Positions 1 through 8,931 of a stretch of 64,000 bases of DNA are shown one piece after another. The stretch is from a marine group bacterium Sva0996 bin134 (lineage in GTDB: Bacteria > Actinomycetota > Acidimicrobiia > Acidimicrobiales > Bin134). The position numbers were made by a program, and so were the translations under genes. How positions within the stretch are numbered: position 1 is the first letter of the stretch; each line of letters begins with the position of its first letter. The notes under the pieces were generated by a model. The model had not been told where the DNA came from and did not search any database. It saw nothing but the letters and a program-made list of their open reading frames with translations. The stretch is taken from the NCBI GenBank assembly GCA_002239105.1, contig MPNQ01000012.1, positions 1-64,000 on the forward strand, in the 5' to 3' direction.

Positions 1-24
1 ATGAGCGAGAATTCCGGGCGATGA
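1..24 (+). CDS. 3' end of an upstream gene (partial)
   Basis: The first seven codons of the window are open and end in TGA at 22-24. This stop overlaps the folD start codon (ATG 21-23) in an ATGA arrangement, the usual sign of translational coupling in this window. It is read as the tail of a gene lying upstream of the window and cotranscribed with folD. Nothing can be said about its product, and chance cannot be excluded for so short a stretch. Confidence 0.4.
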   Translation: MSENSGR

Positions 25-878
25 CTGCTATCAAACTCGACGGCGAAATGCTGTCAGCTGAGATCAAAGAAGGACTGCGGGAGCGGATCGCCTCGTTGGC
101 CGAGAAGGGCAAGACCCCGGGGCTGGGCACGCTGTTGGTGGGCGACGATGGGCCTTCGGCCAACTACGTGGCCATGAAGCACCGTGACAGCGAGGAGCTG
201 GGGATGGGTTCTCGGGAGGTGCGTCTGCCTGCTGATGCTTCTCAAGACGAGGTGGACGCGGTTGTGGACGACTTCAATGCCGATCCGGCGGTGGACGCCT
301 ACATCATGCAGTACCCGTTCCCCGGCCAGCTCGACTACGAGACCGCGCTGTTGCGGGTGCTGCCGGAAAAGGACGCCGATGGGCTCCACCCAGTGAACCT
401 GGGGCGGCTGGTGCAGGGGGTGGACGCACCGCTGGCCTGCACACCCCGGGGCATCCAGTTGATGCTGGAGCGCTACGAGATTCCAATTGCGGGGCAACAT
501 GTGGTGATCATCGGGCGAGGCCTGACTATCGGCCGGCCGCTGGCCAACTTGTTGTCGCTGAAGCGGCCCAATGCCAACGCTGCGGTCACGGTGGTTCATA
601 CCGGGGCGGGCGACATCTCCCGCTACACCAGCCATGCCGACATCTTGATCGCCGCCGCGGGGGCACCCCGGATGGTGAAGGCCGACATGGTCAAGCCCGG
701 CGCGGCGGTGGTGGCCGCCGGGGTGAGCTTCGCTGACGGCAAGCTGGTGTCGGACGTGGATGACGACGTGGCCGAGGTGGCGGGCTGGCTCTCGCCCCGA
801 ATCGGCGGGGTGGGGCCGATGACCCGTACCATGCTGATGGCAAACACTGTGGCTGCTGCCGAGCGGGCGGTGGGCTGA
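21..878 (+). CDS. folD: FolD, methylenetetrahydrofolate dehydrogenase/cyclohydrolase
   Basis: Bifunctional cytosolic enzyme converting 5,10-methylene-THF to 5,10-methenyl-THF and 10-formyl-THF. The 285-residue length is normal for the family. Visible signatures are YVAMKHR near residue 50 (Tyr and Lys of the cyclohydrolase site), Gln of MQYPFP, Asp of KDADG, the CTPRG turn, the Rossmann loop GRGLTIGRP and the C-terminal GGVGPMTR. The Rossmann loop has Gly where most family members have Ser (GRS), and MQYPFP replaces the usual VQLPLP, so this is a divergent version. The start overlaps the stop of the preceding gene (ATGA). The gene is followed after 63 nt by a catabolic operon, so it may supply one-carbon units to neighbouring catabolism, which is inference. 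Confidence 0.9.
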   Translation: MTAIKLDGEMLSAEIKEGLRERIASLAEKGKTPGLGTLLVGDDGPSANYVAMKHRDSEELGMGSREVRLPADASQDEVDAVVDDFNADPAVDAYIMQYPFPGQLDYETALLRVLPEKDADGLHPVNLGRLVQGVDAPLACTPRGIQLMLERYEIPIAGQHVVIIGRGLTIGRPLANLLSLKRPNANAAVTVVHTGAGDISRYTSHADILIAAAGAPRMVKADMVKPGAAVVAAGVSFADGKLVSDVDDDVAEVAGWLSPRIGGVGPMTRTMLMANTVAAAERAVG

Positions 879-941
879 AGCCTCCGAGCCGATAAGCCGC
901 AGCCCAACAACAACTAGCGACAACAATCAGAAAGCACACAC

Positions 942-2096
942 ATGGCCGACGCCTACATCATCGACGCAGTCCGCTCCCCCATGGGCCGCTACGGCGGGGG
1001 GCTGAGCCACCTGCACCCGGCCGACCTCGGGGCCAACATCTTGAGCGGCCTCATCGAGCGCACCGGTGTGGACCCTGCGGCGGTGGACGACTGCATCATG
1101 GGCTGTGTGGGCCAAATCGGCGCCCAGGCCTTCAACGTGGCCCGCAACGCCTGGCTGTCAGCCGGGCTGCCCGAGCACGTACCGGCGGTGACCATCGACC
1201 GCCAGTGCGGATCCTCGCAGCAGGCGGTGCACTTTGCCGCCCAAGGCATCATGTCGGGAACCCAAGACTTGGTGGTGGCTGGCGGCGTGGAGGTGATGAG
1301 CCTCATCAAGCTCAACAGCCAGGGCGACGTGGGCCCCGATCTGGGCATGCGCTACCCATTCGACGGCGATGGCTGGGCCAACCGTTTCGGCGACGAGGAA
1401 GTCCACCAGTTCCGTGGTGGCAACCTGATCGCCGAGCGGTGGGACGTCACCCTGGAGGACATGAACGGCCTGGCTCTGCGCAGCCACCAGAACGCGGCCC
1501 GAGCCTGGGAAGAAGGCCGCTTCGAACGCGAGGTTCTGGCCGTGGGCGAATGCGCCCGGGACGAGGGCATCCGCCCTGATACCTCCATGGAGAAGATGGC
1601 CAAGCTGCGGCCCTTCTCCGAGCACGGACCGCTGACCGCGGCCAACTCCAGCCAGATCACCGACGGTTCGGCCGCGCTGCTCATCGCCTCTGAGAAGGCA
1701 GTGGCCGAGCACGGTCTCACCCCTCGGGCCCGGATCCACACCATGGCCGTGGTGGGCAGCGACCCGGTGCTCATCCTCACTGGCCCAATCCCGGCCACCG
1801 CCAAGGTGCTGGAGCGTGCCGGGATGGAACTGGACGATATCGACCTGTTCGAGTGCAACGAGGCCTTCGCCTCAGTGGTACTGGCCTGGGCCAAGGAAAC
1901 TGGCGTGGACGTGGACAAGGTGAACGTGAACGGCGGAGCCATCGCCTTGGGCCATCCCCTGGGGGCCAGCGGCGCCCGGATCATGACCACCCTGCTCAAT
2001 GAGCTGGAGCGCTCCGGTGGCCGCTACGGCCTCCAGACCATGTGCGAGGGCGGCGGACTGGCCAACGCCACCATCATCGAGAACCTGGCTGCGTAG
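942..2096 (+). CDS. Thiolase family acyl-CoA acetyltransferase (FadA-like)
   Basis: A 384-residue thiolase that probably cleaves a 3-ketoacyl-CoA with CoA as a late step of a beta-oxidation-like route. The catalytic set is complete: nucleophilic Cys89 in DRQCGSS, NEAF at 306-309, His338 in GHPLGASG and Cys368 in the C-terminal CEGGG. First gene of a same-strand run containing a VOC protein, two LLM oxidoreductases, an acyl-CoA dehydrogenase, an SDR and an IpdAB-like pair, resembling the gene set used for steroid C/D-ring or branched-acid breakdown. The substrate cannot be read from sequence; FadA5/FadA6-type roles are possible. Confidence 0.9.
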   Translation: MADAYIIDAVRSPMGRYGGGLSHLHPADLGANILSGLIERTGVDPAAVDDCIMGCVGQIGAQAFNVARNAWLSAGLPEHVPAVTIDRQCGSSQQAVHFAAQGIMSGTQDLVVAGGVEVMSLIKLNSQGDVGPDLGMRYPFDGDGWANRFGDEEVHQFRGGNLIAERWDVTLEDMNGLALRSHQNAARAWEEGRFEREVLAVGECARDEGIRPDTSMEKMAKLRPFSEHGPLTAANSSQITDGSAALLIASEKAVAEHGLTPRARIHTMAVVGSDPVLILTGPIPATAKVLERAGMELDDIDLFECNEAFASVVLAWAKETGVDVDKVNVNGGAIALGHPLGASGARIMTTLLNELERSGGRYGLQTMCEGGGLANATIIENLAA

Positions 2097-2129
2097 CCAA
2101 GCAATATCCCCTAGGAGACAGCGAAGATT

Positions 2130-2663
2130 ATGGGCATCCACATCGACCACATCTCATTGCTGGTGAAAGATCTAGATCAGGCTGAAGCCGACTGGCAACA
2201 GATCCTGGAAGTTCTGGCCCCCGGCCACACCATGAAGGTCACCCGGGGCTCAGGCGCCGACGACATGGACGGCACCCCCATGAGCTGGGTGACGTTCCAA
2301 AACCCCGATCCCACCGGCGTGTCCATCCAACTGTGGTCGCCGTCGGAACCGGGGCACTGGCCCGACAAGGTGCTGGCCAAAAAGGGCGAGTACGTGCACC
2401 ACATCGCCTTCTGCTCTGACGACTTCGACACCATGATCGACGGAGTGCGCGATGCCGACATCCCGTTGGTTCTGAACGAGCCCAGCAACCCCGACACCCA
2501 GCCGTGGCTGAAATGGAACTTCATCCCCCCCGACAAGGCTCATGGGCCGCTAATCGAGCTGGCCACCCGCTATTTGTCGGTGGGCGAGGAGTGGCTCCCC
2601 CACCCTGACAACGCCGAGAACCAGCCTCTGGCCGAAGAGCTCCGCGACCGCTTCGTCGGCTAG
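2130..2663 (+). CDS. VOC (glyoxalase/bleomycin-resistance fold) protein
   Basis: A 177-residue vicinal-oxygen-chelate protein. It opens with HIDHISLLVKDL, the typical first beta strand with a metal-ligand His, and carries a second module with VHHIAFCSDDFD around residues 90-100. VOC proteins bind a divalent metal and act as epimerases, dioxygenases or isomerases. A CoA-ester epimerase role would fit the thiolase and acyl-CoA dehydrogenase neighbours, but this is inference. An AGGAGA ribosome site lies about 10 nt before ATG 2130. Confidence 0.8.
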   Translation: MGIHIDHISLLVKDLDQAEADWQQILEVLAPGHTMKVTRGSGADDMDGTPMSWVTFQNPDPTGVSIQLWSPSEPGHWPDKVLAKKGEYVHHIAFCSDDFDTMIDGVRDADIPLVLNEPSNPDTQPWLKWNFIPPDKAHGPLIELATRYLSVGEEWLPHPDNAENQPLAEELRDRFVG

Positions 2664-2704
2664 TTCTGACTTCGAATCTCCCAACCCACTTGTAGACCAA
2701 CAGC

Positions 2705-3703
2705 ATGGCCAGTCCCCCGGTCGCCATCACCATGCCGGTGGAAGACGGACTCTCTATCGGATGGTTGACTGACCTCGTCGTACACGCCGAACAATCTGGC
2801 ATCGACACTGCACTGGTGGGCGAAGTGGCCGGTCCCGAGGTATTCGCCACGCTGGGATCCATGGCGGCCCGAACCGAGCGCATCAAGCTGGGCTCGGGCA
2901 TCGTGGCCGCCTACACCCGCTCCCCTGCCCTCACCGCCATGGGGTTCGCCACCCTGGCCTCGCTGGCTCCCGGGCGGATAGTGGCCGGTATTGGGGCCAG
3001 CAGCCCCATTGTGGTGGGCCGCTGGCACGGCGGCGACTTCGAGCAGCCCTTGGCCACCGTGCGAGAGTTCATCAGCCTGCTTCGGTCTGCTTTGGCCGGT
3101 GAGAAGCTGAACCACGATGGGCCGAGATTCCGGTCCAAGGGATTCCGCCTTGACCTGCCCGCGGCGGATGTGCCTGTCTGGCTAGGGGCCATCAATCCCA
3201 AGATGCTGGCTCTAGCCGGCGAGATCGCCGACGCAGTGTTCATGACTTGGTGTCCGCCGGCCGAAGTCGCACCCAAGCGCGAGATCGTCGAAGCCGCGGC
3301 CGCCGAAACAGGGCGCAATCCCGCCGCCATCTCCACCGTTCTGTCGTTTTGGGCCTACGCCGGCCCCGATCCCGAACAGGCCCTGGAGAGAATGCGCCGA
3401 CAGGTGCTGGCCTACTCCATGGTCCCCACCCACCAGCCCGCATTTGTCGACACCTTCGACAATCTGCCTGAGGTGGCCGCGGCTTGGCAGAACGGCGACA
3501 GGGCCAAGGCATTGTCGCTGGTGCCCGATGAGGCCGTATTGGCCCAATGCGCCCTCGGACCCGACACGCTGGCCGACCGCATCGCCACTTACCGAGCCGC
3601 AGGCGTGGACCTGCCCATCGTGTTGCTCACCGGCGCCCACGTCGGAGACGACATCGGTCCGCAGGCCACCGTGGACGCCCTGAGCCAAATTGCCGTGACA
3701 TAA
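2705..3703 (+). CDS. LLM-class flavin/F420-dependent oxidoreductase
   Basis: A 332-residue luciferase-like TIM-barrel protein. Features of the family are the N-terminal strand before EDGLSIG, the segment IKLGSGIVAAYTRSP, and the conserved GRIVAGIGAS turn that precedes the cofactor pocket. Actinobacterial members usually use reduced F420 or FMN. It lies 41 nt after the VOC gene on the same strand. No strong ribosome site is seen before the ATG. The substrate is unknown; a second, different LLM enzyme lies at the end of the same operon. Confidence 0.85.
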   Translation: MASPPVAITMPVEDGLSIGWLTDLVVHAEQSGIDTALVGEVAGPEVFATLGSMAARTERIKLGSGIVAAYTRSPALTAMGFATLASLAPGRIVAGIGASSPIVVGRWHGGDFEQPLATVREFISLLRSALAGEKLNHDGPRFRSKGFRLDLPAADVPVWLGAINPKMLALAGEIADAVFMTWCPPAEVAPKREIVEAAAAETGRNPAAISTVLSFWAYAGPDPEQALERMRRQVLAYSMVPTHQPAFVDTFDNLPEVAAAWQNGDRAKALSLVPDEAVLAQCALGPDTLADRIATYRAAGVDLPIVLLTGAHVGDDIGPQATVDALSQIAVT

Positions 3704-3760
3704 GCCCAGGTAAGCCTGTGGGGCCGCCTTCATAAAGTGCCGCCCATAGGCCCACGCTCT

Positions 3761-3766
3761 TAGTAT
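3761..3766 (+). promoter_or_regulatory. Candidate -10 hexamer of a leaderless transcript
   Basis: TAGTAT sits exactly at -12 to -7 relative to the A of ATG 3773, and no ribosome-binding site is present (the six bases before the ATG are all C). This geometry is typical of leaderless mRNAs in actinobacteria. A -35 match is not obvious. Confidence 0.45.
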
Positions 3767-3772
3767 CCCCCC

Positions 3773-5158
3773 ATGACCAAACGCGACGTTGTCGTCATCG
3801 GCGCCGGTGCGGCCGGACTGAGCGCCGGAGCCCTCCTGGCCGCCGAGGGGCGTTCGGTGACCATTCTCGAGCGGTCCCCATTCCTGGGAGGCCGGGCGCT
3901 GGCGGTGGAGGACGAGGGGTTCACGGTGAACCTCGGAGGGCACCTCATCGAAGACCCGGGCTCGGGGCTGACCAAGGTGTTCGAGCATGTCGGCAAAGAG
4001 CTGATTCACGGCGAGGTGTCTCACGACATGCCCATTTGGGACAACGACGCCGGTAAGTGGGGATCGATCCGAGACCGCTACCCCGACAAGACCGAGGTGA
4101 AGAAGGTCATCAAGGCCCTAACCGAGACCTCCTGGGACGAACTGGAGGAGTGGGACGACCGCCCGATGCGGGAATGGCTGGCCCAGCACACCACTGACCA
4201 GGGTGTTTATGACCTCTACGAGTTCATAGCCGTGCTGGAGTGCATGACCGACGAATGGTACGACCACTCGGCCAGCGACAACCTGTGGGTGCGCAAGATG
4301 CACTACGAAGAGCGGCACATGGCCGCCTACTCCTGCTGGCCCGGCCAAGGCTGGGATGGCATGTGGCAAGACCTGGCCGACGGATTCACCGAACACGGCG
4401 GCGAGTTGCGGATGCAGACCCCGGCCGGCCGCGTGCTGATTGAGAACGGGGCCGTAGTCGGCGTGTCGATCCCCCACACCCCCAACGTGCCCAACGACTG
4501 GGACATCGGCGAGGTGATCGAGTGCGACGCGGTCATCTCCACCCTGCCGGTGTGGAACGTGTTCAACGTGGTGCCCGAGTGGGAGCTGCCGGACTGGTAC
4601 ACCCAACAGGTCCGCTACCTGGCTCAGGACCAGTACCGGGTGACCATGCTCAACCTCTACTTCGCCACCGAAGAGCCGGTGACCATGTTCGACCCCCGGG
4701 AGCTGGCCACCTGGCTGGCCACCCCCCACAGCCCCACGCCGGGCTACATGTACGACCAGACGGCGATGGACCCGACAGGCGTTCCCGACGGACTCCACCT
4801 GTACTGCACCGGCGGCATAGTCCCCGGCTCTCGTGGCCGAGACCGGCGCTTCATCGAAGACATGTACGACCGCCTCGAACAGGGCCTGTACGTGATGTAT
4901 CCCGGCCTAGCCGACCATGTGTGGAAGAGAAGGCTGCTGGCCTTCGACCCAGCCTTCGGCGTTGCGCAAAAGCCCATGTTGGTGGGCAAGTTCCGGCCCC
5001 ATTGGCGGGCGCCCACGGTGGACGGCCTGTACTTCGCCAGCGAGACGTTCCGTAGCCGTGGCATCGGCACCGACCGAGCCGCCCGGGCCGCCCTCACCTG
5101 TGTGGAGGACATTTTGGCCCGCCGCATCCCCACCTTCGGCGACGGTTGGCGCTACTGA
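3773..5158 (+). CDS. Phytoene-desaturase-like FAD-dependent oxidoreductase
   Basis: A 461-residue flavoprotein with an N-terminal dinucleotide-binding loop (VVIGAGAAGLSAG, residues about 6-18), the adjoining ERSPFLGGRA segment, and a C-terminal FAD-closing motif (YFASETFRSRGIGTDRA). This is the layout of the NAD(P)-binding Rossmann/amine-oxidase and CrtI-like family. It is probably a desaturase or oxidase acting on an isoprenoid or acyl substrate. No carotenoid genes are nearby, and the catabolic setting argues for a substrate oxidation step. It appears to start a new, possibly leaderless, transcript within the operon. Confidence 0.85.
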   Translation: MTKRDVVVIGAGAAGLSAGALLAAEGRSVTILERSPFLGGRALAVEDEGFTVNLGGHLIEDPGSGLTKVFEHVGKELIHGEVSHDMPIWDNDAGKWGSIRDRYPDKTEVKKVIKALTETSWDELEEWDDRPMREWLAQHTTDQGVYDLYEFIAVLECMTDEWYDHSASDNLWVRKMHYEERHMAAYSCWPGQGWDGMWQDLADGFTEHGGELRMQTPAGRVLIENGAVVGVSIPHTPNVPNDWDIGEVIECDAVISTLPVWNVFNVVPEWELPDWYTQQVRYLAQDQYRVTMLNLYFATEEPVTMFDPRELATWLATPHSPTPGYMYDQTAMDPTGVPDGLHLYCTGGIVPGSRGRDRRFIEDMYDRLEQGLYVMYPGLADHVWKRRLLAFDPAFGVAQKPMLVGKFRPHWRAPTVDGLYFASETFRSRGIGTDRAARAALTCVEDILARRIPTFGDGWRY

Positions 5159-5209
5159 CCGTGACTGACTGACCTCAGACTGAGACATAGACAAGGAGCA
5201 ACCAAGCAC

Positions 5210-6370
5210 ATGGAGTTCACCCTCACCGACGAACAGCAGATGTTCCAAGAGATGGTCCGCAACTGGGTCGAGAAGGAATGCCCCAAGGATGCGTCCCGCG
5301 ACTATGAGGCCCAGGAGTTCGAGTACCCCTTCGAGCTGTGGGACAAGATGTCCGAAGCCGGGTTCCACGCCATCGGCCTGCCCCCCGAGCTGGGCGGCCA
5401 GGGCGGCGACGTGGTCACCCAGATGATCCTCACCAGGGAGCTGGCCCGCTCACTGGCCGGACTCACCTGGACATTCGGCATCTCCTCGTTCTGCGCCAAG
5501 TCGATCAACAAGTTCGCCTCCGACGTGGCCCGCGAAGAGCTCATCCCCCAACTGGCCGAGGGCAAGCTGCGGGTGGCCATCGCGGTCACCGAACCGTCGG
5601 GCGGCACCGACCTGATGGGAGCCATGAAGACTCGGGCCGCCAAGGTGGACGGCGGCTGGAGCATCACCGGCCAGAAGATCTGGTCGACCGCGGCACACGT
5701 GTCCGACTACCTGTTCTTGATGGCCCGCACCGAGGACATCGTGGACAAGCCGGCCCGAGGGGTCACCCTGTTTTTGGTGAAGAACCCCGCTGAGGGGCTT
5801 GAGTGTCGCCAGATACCCAAGGTGGGCATGAGGTCGGTGGGATCCTGTGAGGTGTTCCTCGACGATGTGTTCGTTCCCGACGAGTATGTGGTGGGCCAGC
5901 CCGGACAGGGCTTCTACCAAATGCTGTCCACCCTCAACAACGAGCGGATCATGGTGGCCGCCCTGTGCACCGGCATCATCGACGGTTGCATCGAAGAGGC
6001 CCTCAGCTACCTGATGGAGCGGGAGGCCTTCGGCAAGAAGATCGGCTCGTTCCAGGTGTGGCACCAGAATCTGGCCGACATGGCCATGATGCAGAAGCAG
6101 GCCGAGCTGATGACCTACTACGCGGCCTGGAAGTCGGAGTCGGGCGAGGACTGCGGCCGGGAGGCCAACATGGCCAAGGTGGTGGCTTCCGAATACGCCG
6201 GCAAGTGCTCCGACATCGCCATCCAAGTGCTGGGCGGAATGGGCTACGCCATGGAAACCCATCCGCAGCGGTATTGGCGAGACAGCCGTCTGTACCGCAT
6301 CGGCCCCATCACCAACGAGATGGCACGGAACAGCATCGCTGAGACCTTCGGACTGCCTCGAAGCTTCTAG
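5210..6370 (+). CDS. Acyl-CoA dehydrogenase
   Basis: A 386-residue flavoprotein with the three usual domains. AVTEPSGGTD (125-134) and WSTAAHVSDY (158-167) are the FAD/substrate loop regions, and an arginine-rich C-terminal helix precedes ITNEMARN. The canonical catalytic Glu of the C-terminal YEGT motif is absent (the aligned segment is RIGPITNE). Glu245 in LNNERI aligns instead with the helix-G base of isovaleryl-CoA dehydrogenase-type enzymes. That suggests a branched or bulky substrate. An AAGGAG ribosome site lies 12 nt before the ATG. The stop overlaps the next start by one base (TAGTG). Confidence 0.9.
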   Translation: MEFTLTDEQQMFQEMVRNWVEKECPKDASRDYEAQEFEYPFELWDKMSEAGFHAIGLPPELGGQGGDVVTQMILTRELARSLAGLTWTFGISSFCAKSINKFASDVAREELIPQLAEGKLRVAIAVTEPSGGTDLMGAMKTRAAKVDGGWSITGQKIWSTAAHVSDYLFLMARTEDIVDKPARGVTLFLVKNPAEGLECRQIPKVGMRSVGSCEVFLDDVFVPDEYVVGQPGQGFYQMLSTLNNERIMVAALCTGIIDGCIEEALSYLMEREAFGKKIGSFQVWHQNLADMAMMQKQAELMTYYAAWKSESGEDCGREANMAKVVASEYAGKCSDIAIQVLGGMGYAMETHPQRYWRDSRLYRIGPITNEMARNSIAETFGLPRSF

Positions 6371-7173
6371 TGGGCAACGCTTTAGAGGGGCGCGTCGCGC
6401 TGGTCACCGGGGCCGGTCGGGGCATCGGGTTGGCGGTGGCTACTCGGCTAGCTCGTGACGGGGCTGCGGTCGTGGTGAACGACGTAGACGGTGATGTCGC
6501 TAAGGAGGCTGCCGACGAAATCGTAGCTGCGGGCGGCCAGGCCGTAGCCGCTCCAGGATCGGTGGTAGACCTCGACGACGTCGCCGCCATGCTCGGCACC
6601 GCGCAAGACACCTTCGGCAGCCTGGACATCCTGGTGAACAACGCGGGCATCACCGCCGACGCGATGGCCCACAACATGACCGACGAGCAGTGGAACCTGG
6701 TGTGCGAAGTGGCCCTCAAAGGCACATTCAACCTATGCCGGGCGGCTTTTCCGATGCTGCGGGGCAGCCGGGAACGACCACCGGCCCACCACCGAAAGGT
6801 GGTCAACATGGCCTCGATAAACGGCATCTACGGCATTGCCGGCAACGTCAACTACTCGGCAGCCAAGGGCGGTGTGATCGCGCTCACCAAGTCGCTAGCC
6901 CGGGAGTGGGCCCGCCATCGCATCAACGTCAATGCAGTGGCACCCGGCTACATCGCCGGCACCCGTCTCACTGGCGCCCGCGACGACGACACCGGTTTGG
7001 GCATCCCCGAATCGATCATCGAGCGCATCGAGGCCCAGATCCCCATCGGCCGGGCTGGCACGCCTGGGGATGTGGCCGGGGCCTGCGCTTGGCTGGCGTC
7101 CCCCGATTCCGACTATGCAACCGGTCAGGTGATCGAACTCCACGGAGGCCGAGAGATGGTTGAGCTCTTATGA
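6370..7173 (+). CDS. Short-chain dehydrogenase/reductase
   Basis: A 267-residue classical SDR. TGAGRGIG (13-20) binds the nucleotide, NNAG is at 90-93, and the catalytic triad is Ser149, Tyr162 and Lys166 (YSAAK). The aspartate after the second strand suggests NAD(H) preference. It starts with GTG overlapping the acyl-CoA dehydrogenase stop and ends in an ATGA overlap with the IpdA-like gene, so the three are translationally linked. Probable 3-hydroxyacyl-CoA or ring-hydroxyl dehydrogenase; substrate not readable. Confidence 0.9.
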   Translation: MGNALEGRVALVTGAGRGIGLAVATRLARDGAAVVVNDVDGDVAKEAADEIVAAGGQAVAAPGSVVDLDDVAAMLGTAQDTFGSLDILVNNAGITADAMAHNMTDEQWNLVCEVALKGTFNLCRAAFPMLRGSRERPPAHHRKVVNMASINGIYGIAGNVNYSAAKGGVIALTKSLAREWARHRINVNAVAPGYIAGTRLTGARDDDTGLGIPESIIERIEAQIPIGRAGTPGDVAGACAWLASPDSDYATGQVIELHGGREMVELL

Positions 7174-8060
7174 GCGCAGAAAAATTGACCACGTTGCCTG
7201 AGGCAGCATCGCTGGTGCGCGACGGCGACACCGTGGCCATCCAAAACATGGCCACCCAAGCCGCGCCGATGGCGCTGGTGCGGGAGCTGATCCGCCAAGG
7301 GCGGAAAGAGCTCGGCGTCGTGTGCCTGGTAGGCGGCATCCCTGTGGACTTGCTGGCCGCGGCCGGGGCCATGAACCGCCTCATCGGCGCCGCGGTGTCC
7401 ATGGAGCAGTTCGGTCTGTGCCAGCGCTACCGCAAAGCGGTAGAAGCCGGTGCAATCCGGGTCGAGGAGCTGTCGGAGACCGCGTTGAATGCCCGCCTGG
7501 GCGCCGGGGCTCGCAACCTGCCGTTCTTGCCCACCCGGGGGCTGATCGGCACCGACCTGATCGACGTGAACGACAACTTGGTCATGCTCGACGACCCCTT
7601 CGGCGGTGCGTCGGTGGTGGCCTGCAAGGCCCTGGTGCCCGATGTGGCGCTGGTGCACGCCCACAAGGCCGACCAGTTCGGCAACATCGGCTATGAGCCC
7701 ACCGCCCTGTGGCCCGACCTGGGCATCATGCCCAAGGCGGCCACCACGGTGATCGTCACCGCCGAAGAGATTGTGGACTCCGAGGTGCTGCGAGCCAACC
7801 CCGACCGCACGGTACTGCCTGGCTTCATGGTGGATGCGGTAGTGGAGGCCCCCTTCGGCGCCCATCCCACCTCGTTCTTCCCCCGCTACGGCTACGACAC
7901 GGCAATGCACCTCGAGTGGATCGGCGCCACCCGAGACGACGAAGCGGTGGCTGCGTTTATGGAGAAATACGTGACTGGCCCGGCGGACCATGTTGAGTAT
8001 TTGGAGACGGTGGGTGGAGCAGAAAGACAGGCCGCCCTGGAAGGCTGGGAGCAGACGTGA
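7170..8060 (+). CDS. CoA-transferase family subunit A, IpdA-like
   Basis: A 296-residue alpha subunit of the class I CoA-transferase fold. The segments LPFLPTRGLIGTDL, VALVHAHKADQFGN and FMVDAVVEAPFGAHP match the IpdA branch, known from mycobacterial cholesterol breakdown, where IpdAB hydrolytically opens the last steroid ring as a CoA ester. Glu103 (in LSETAL) aligns with the glutamate reported as essential in IpdA. Partner subunit B follows after 52 nt. A second IpdAB-like pair lies at 41668-43331. Ring-cleaving hydrolase is the best guess, but true CoA transfer cannot be excluded. Confidence 0.85.
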   Translation: MSAEKLTTLPEAASLVRDGDTVAIQNMATQAAPMALVRELIRQGRKELGVVCLVGGIPVDLLAAAGAMNRLIGAAVSMEQFGLCQRYRKAVEAGAIRVEELSETALNARLGAGARNLPFLPTRGLIGTDLIDVNDNLVMLDDPFGGASVVACKALVPDVALVHAHKADQFGNIGYEPTALWPDLGIMPKAATTVIVTAEEIVDSEVLRANPDRTVLPGFMVDAVVEAPFGAHPTSFFPRYGYDTAMHLEWIGATRDDEAVAAFMEKYVTGPADHVEYLETVGGAERQAALEGWEQT

Positions 8061-8112
8061 TGGCGTTCGTAGGCCGGAGAAGGTCCGGAATGAACTCATC
8101 GGGAGGACAGCC

Positions 8113-8931
8113 ATGAGCGACTGGCAGAACAGTCCCCCGGCTGATGACTGGACCATCGATGAGCTGATGATCGCCCGGCTGGCCGCCTGCTTCGCCGACG
8201 GCGACCAGGCCTGCAACGGAATGGCCTCGTTCGTGCCGGTCAGCGCCTTTTGGCTGGCCCGGCTCACCCACGCCCCCGACCTGGTGTGGCTGGCCGGAGC
8301 GGTGGGGCTCGAACCCCGCCCCGACCGGGTTCCCGCCTCCACCCTGGAGGCCCCGCTGTGGCGGGACTCCATTATGTATGTGGAGCAGTACGGCGACTTC
8401 TGGAACTTCGCCCTCAACGGCCGGTGGCTCACAAAGTTCTGCGTGGGGGCAGCCCAGCTCGACCGCTACGGCAACGGCAACAACTCGGTTATCGGGGCTG
8501 ACTACCACAACCCCAGAGTGCGGCTGCCCGGCACTGCTGGGCTGGGTGACATGGGCTCCATCGGCAAGGCGCTGTACTACTGGAACCCCAACCACAGCCC
8601 CCGCTCCCTGGTGGAGAGCGTGGACTTCATCTCCTGCGCTGGCTATCTGGGCGGCGGGTCAGAGCGCGCCGAAGCCGGTCTGGAGGGCGGACCCGAGTTG
8701 GTGATCACCAACTTGTGCGTTATGGACTTCCATCCGGAAACGCGCCACATGCAGGTGGCGTCGCTGCACCCCGGGGTCACCTTCGAGCAGGTGCAAGAGG
8801 CCACCGGCTTCGAGCTGCCCGCCCCCGAGGGGCAGTTGCCCACTACCGCAGTGCCCACTGGCGAGCAGGTGCGGCTGATCCGCGATGTCATCGACCCCGA
8901 CAACATGCGCCGCCGGGAGTTTGGCGGATGA
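8113..8931 (+). CDS. CoA-transferase family subunit B, IpdB-like
   Basis: A 272-residue beta subunit partner of the preceding gene. An in-frame upstream extension exists, but ATG 8113 is chosen because GGGAGG (8101-8106) sits at proper spacing and the opening WTIDELMIARLA matches the paralogue at 42534. Shared blocks with that paralogue include DRYGNGNNSVIG, RLPGTAGLGDMG and HPGVTFEQVQEATGFE. It ends in an ATGA overlap with the LLM oxidoreductase. Together with subunit A it probably forms a heterotetramer acting on a CoA ester. Confidence 0.85.
   Translation: MSDWQNSPPADDWTIDELMIARLAACFADGDQACNGMASFVPVSAFWLARLTHAPDLVWLAGAVGLEPRPDRVPASTLEAPLWRDSIMYVEQYGDFWNFALNGRWLTKFCVGAAQLDRYGNGNNSVIGADYHNPRVRLPGTAGLGDMGSIGKALYYWNPNHSPRSLVESVDFISCAGYLGGGSERAEAGLEGGPELVITNLCVMDFHPETRHMQVASLHPGVTFEQVQEATGFELPAPEGQLPTTAVPTGEQVRLIRDVIDPDNMRRREFGG

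Noticed and set aside
54..926. Long minus-strand open frames opposite folD and many other genes
   Set aside because: They mirror the codon structure of high-G+C genes on the other strand, are His/Arg/Gly-rich and match no protein family.
7990..8112. Upstream in-frame extension of IpdB-like subunit B
   Set aside because: It overlaps subunit A, has no family similarity, and a good GGGAGG ribosome site precedes ATG 8113.
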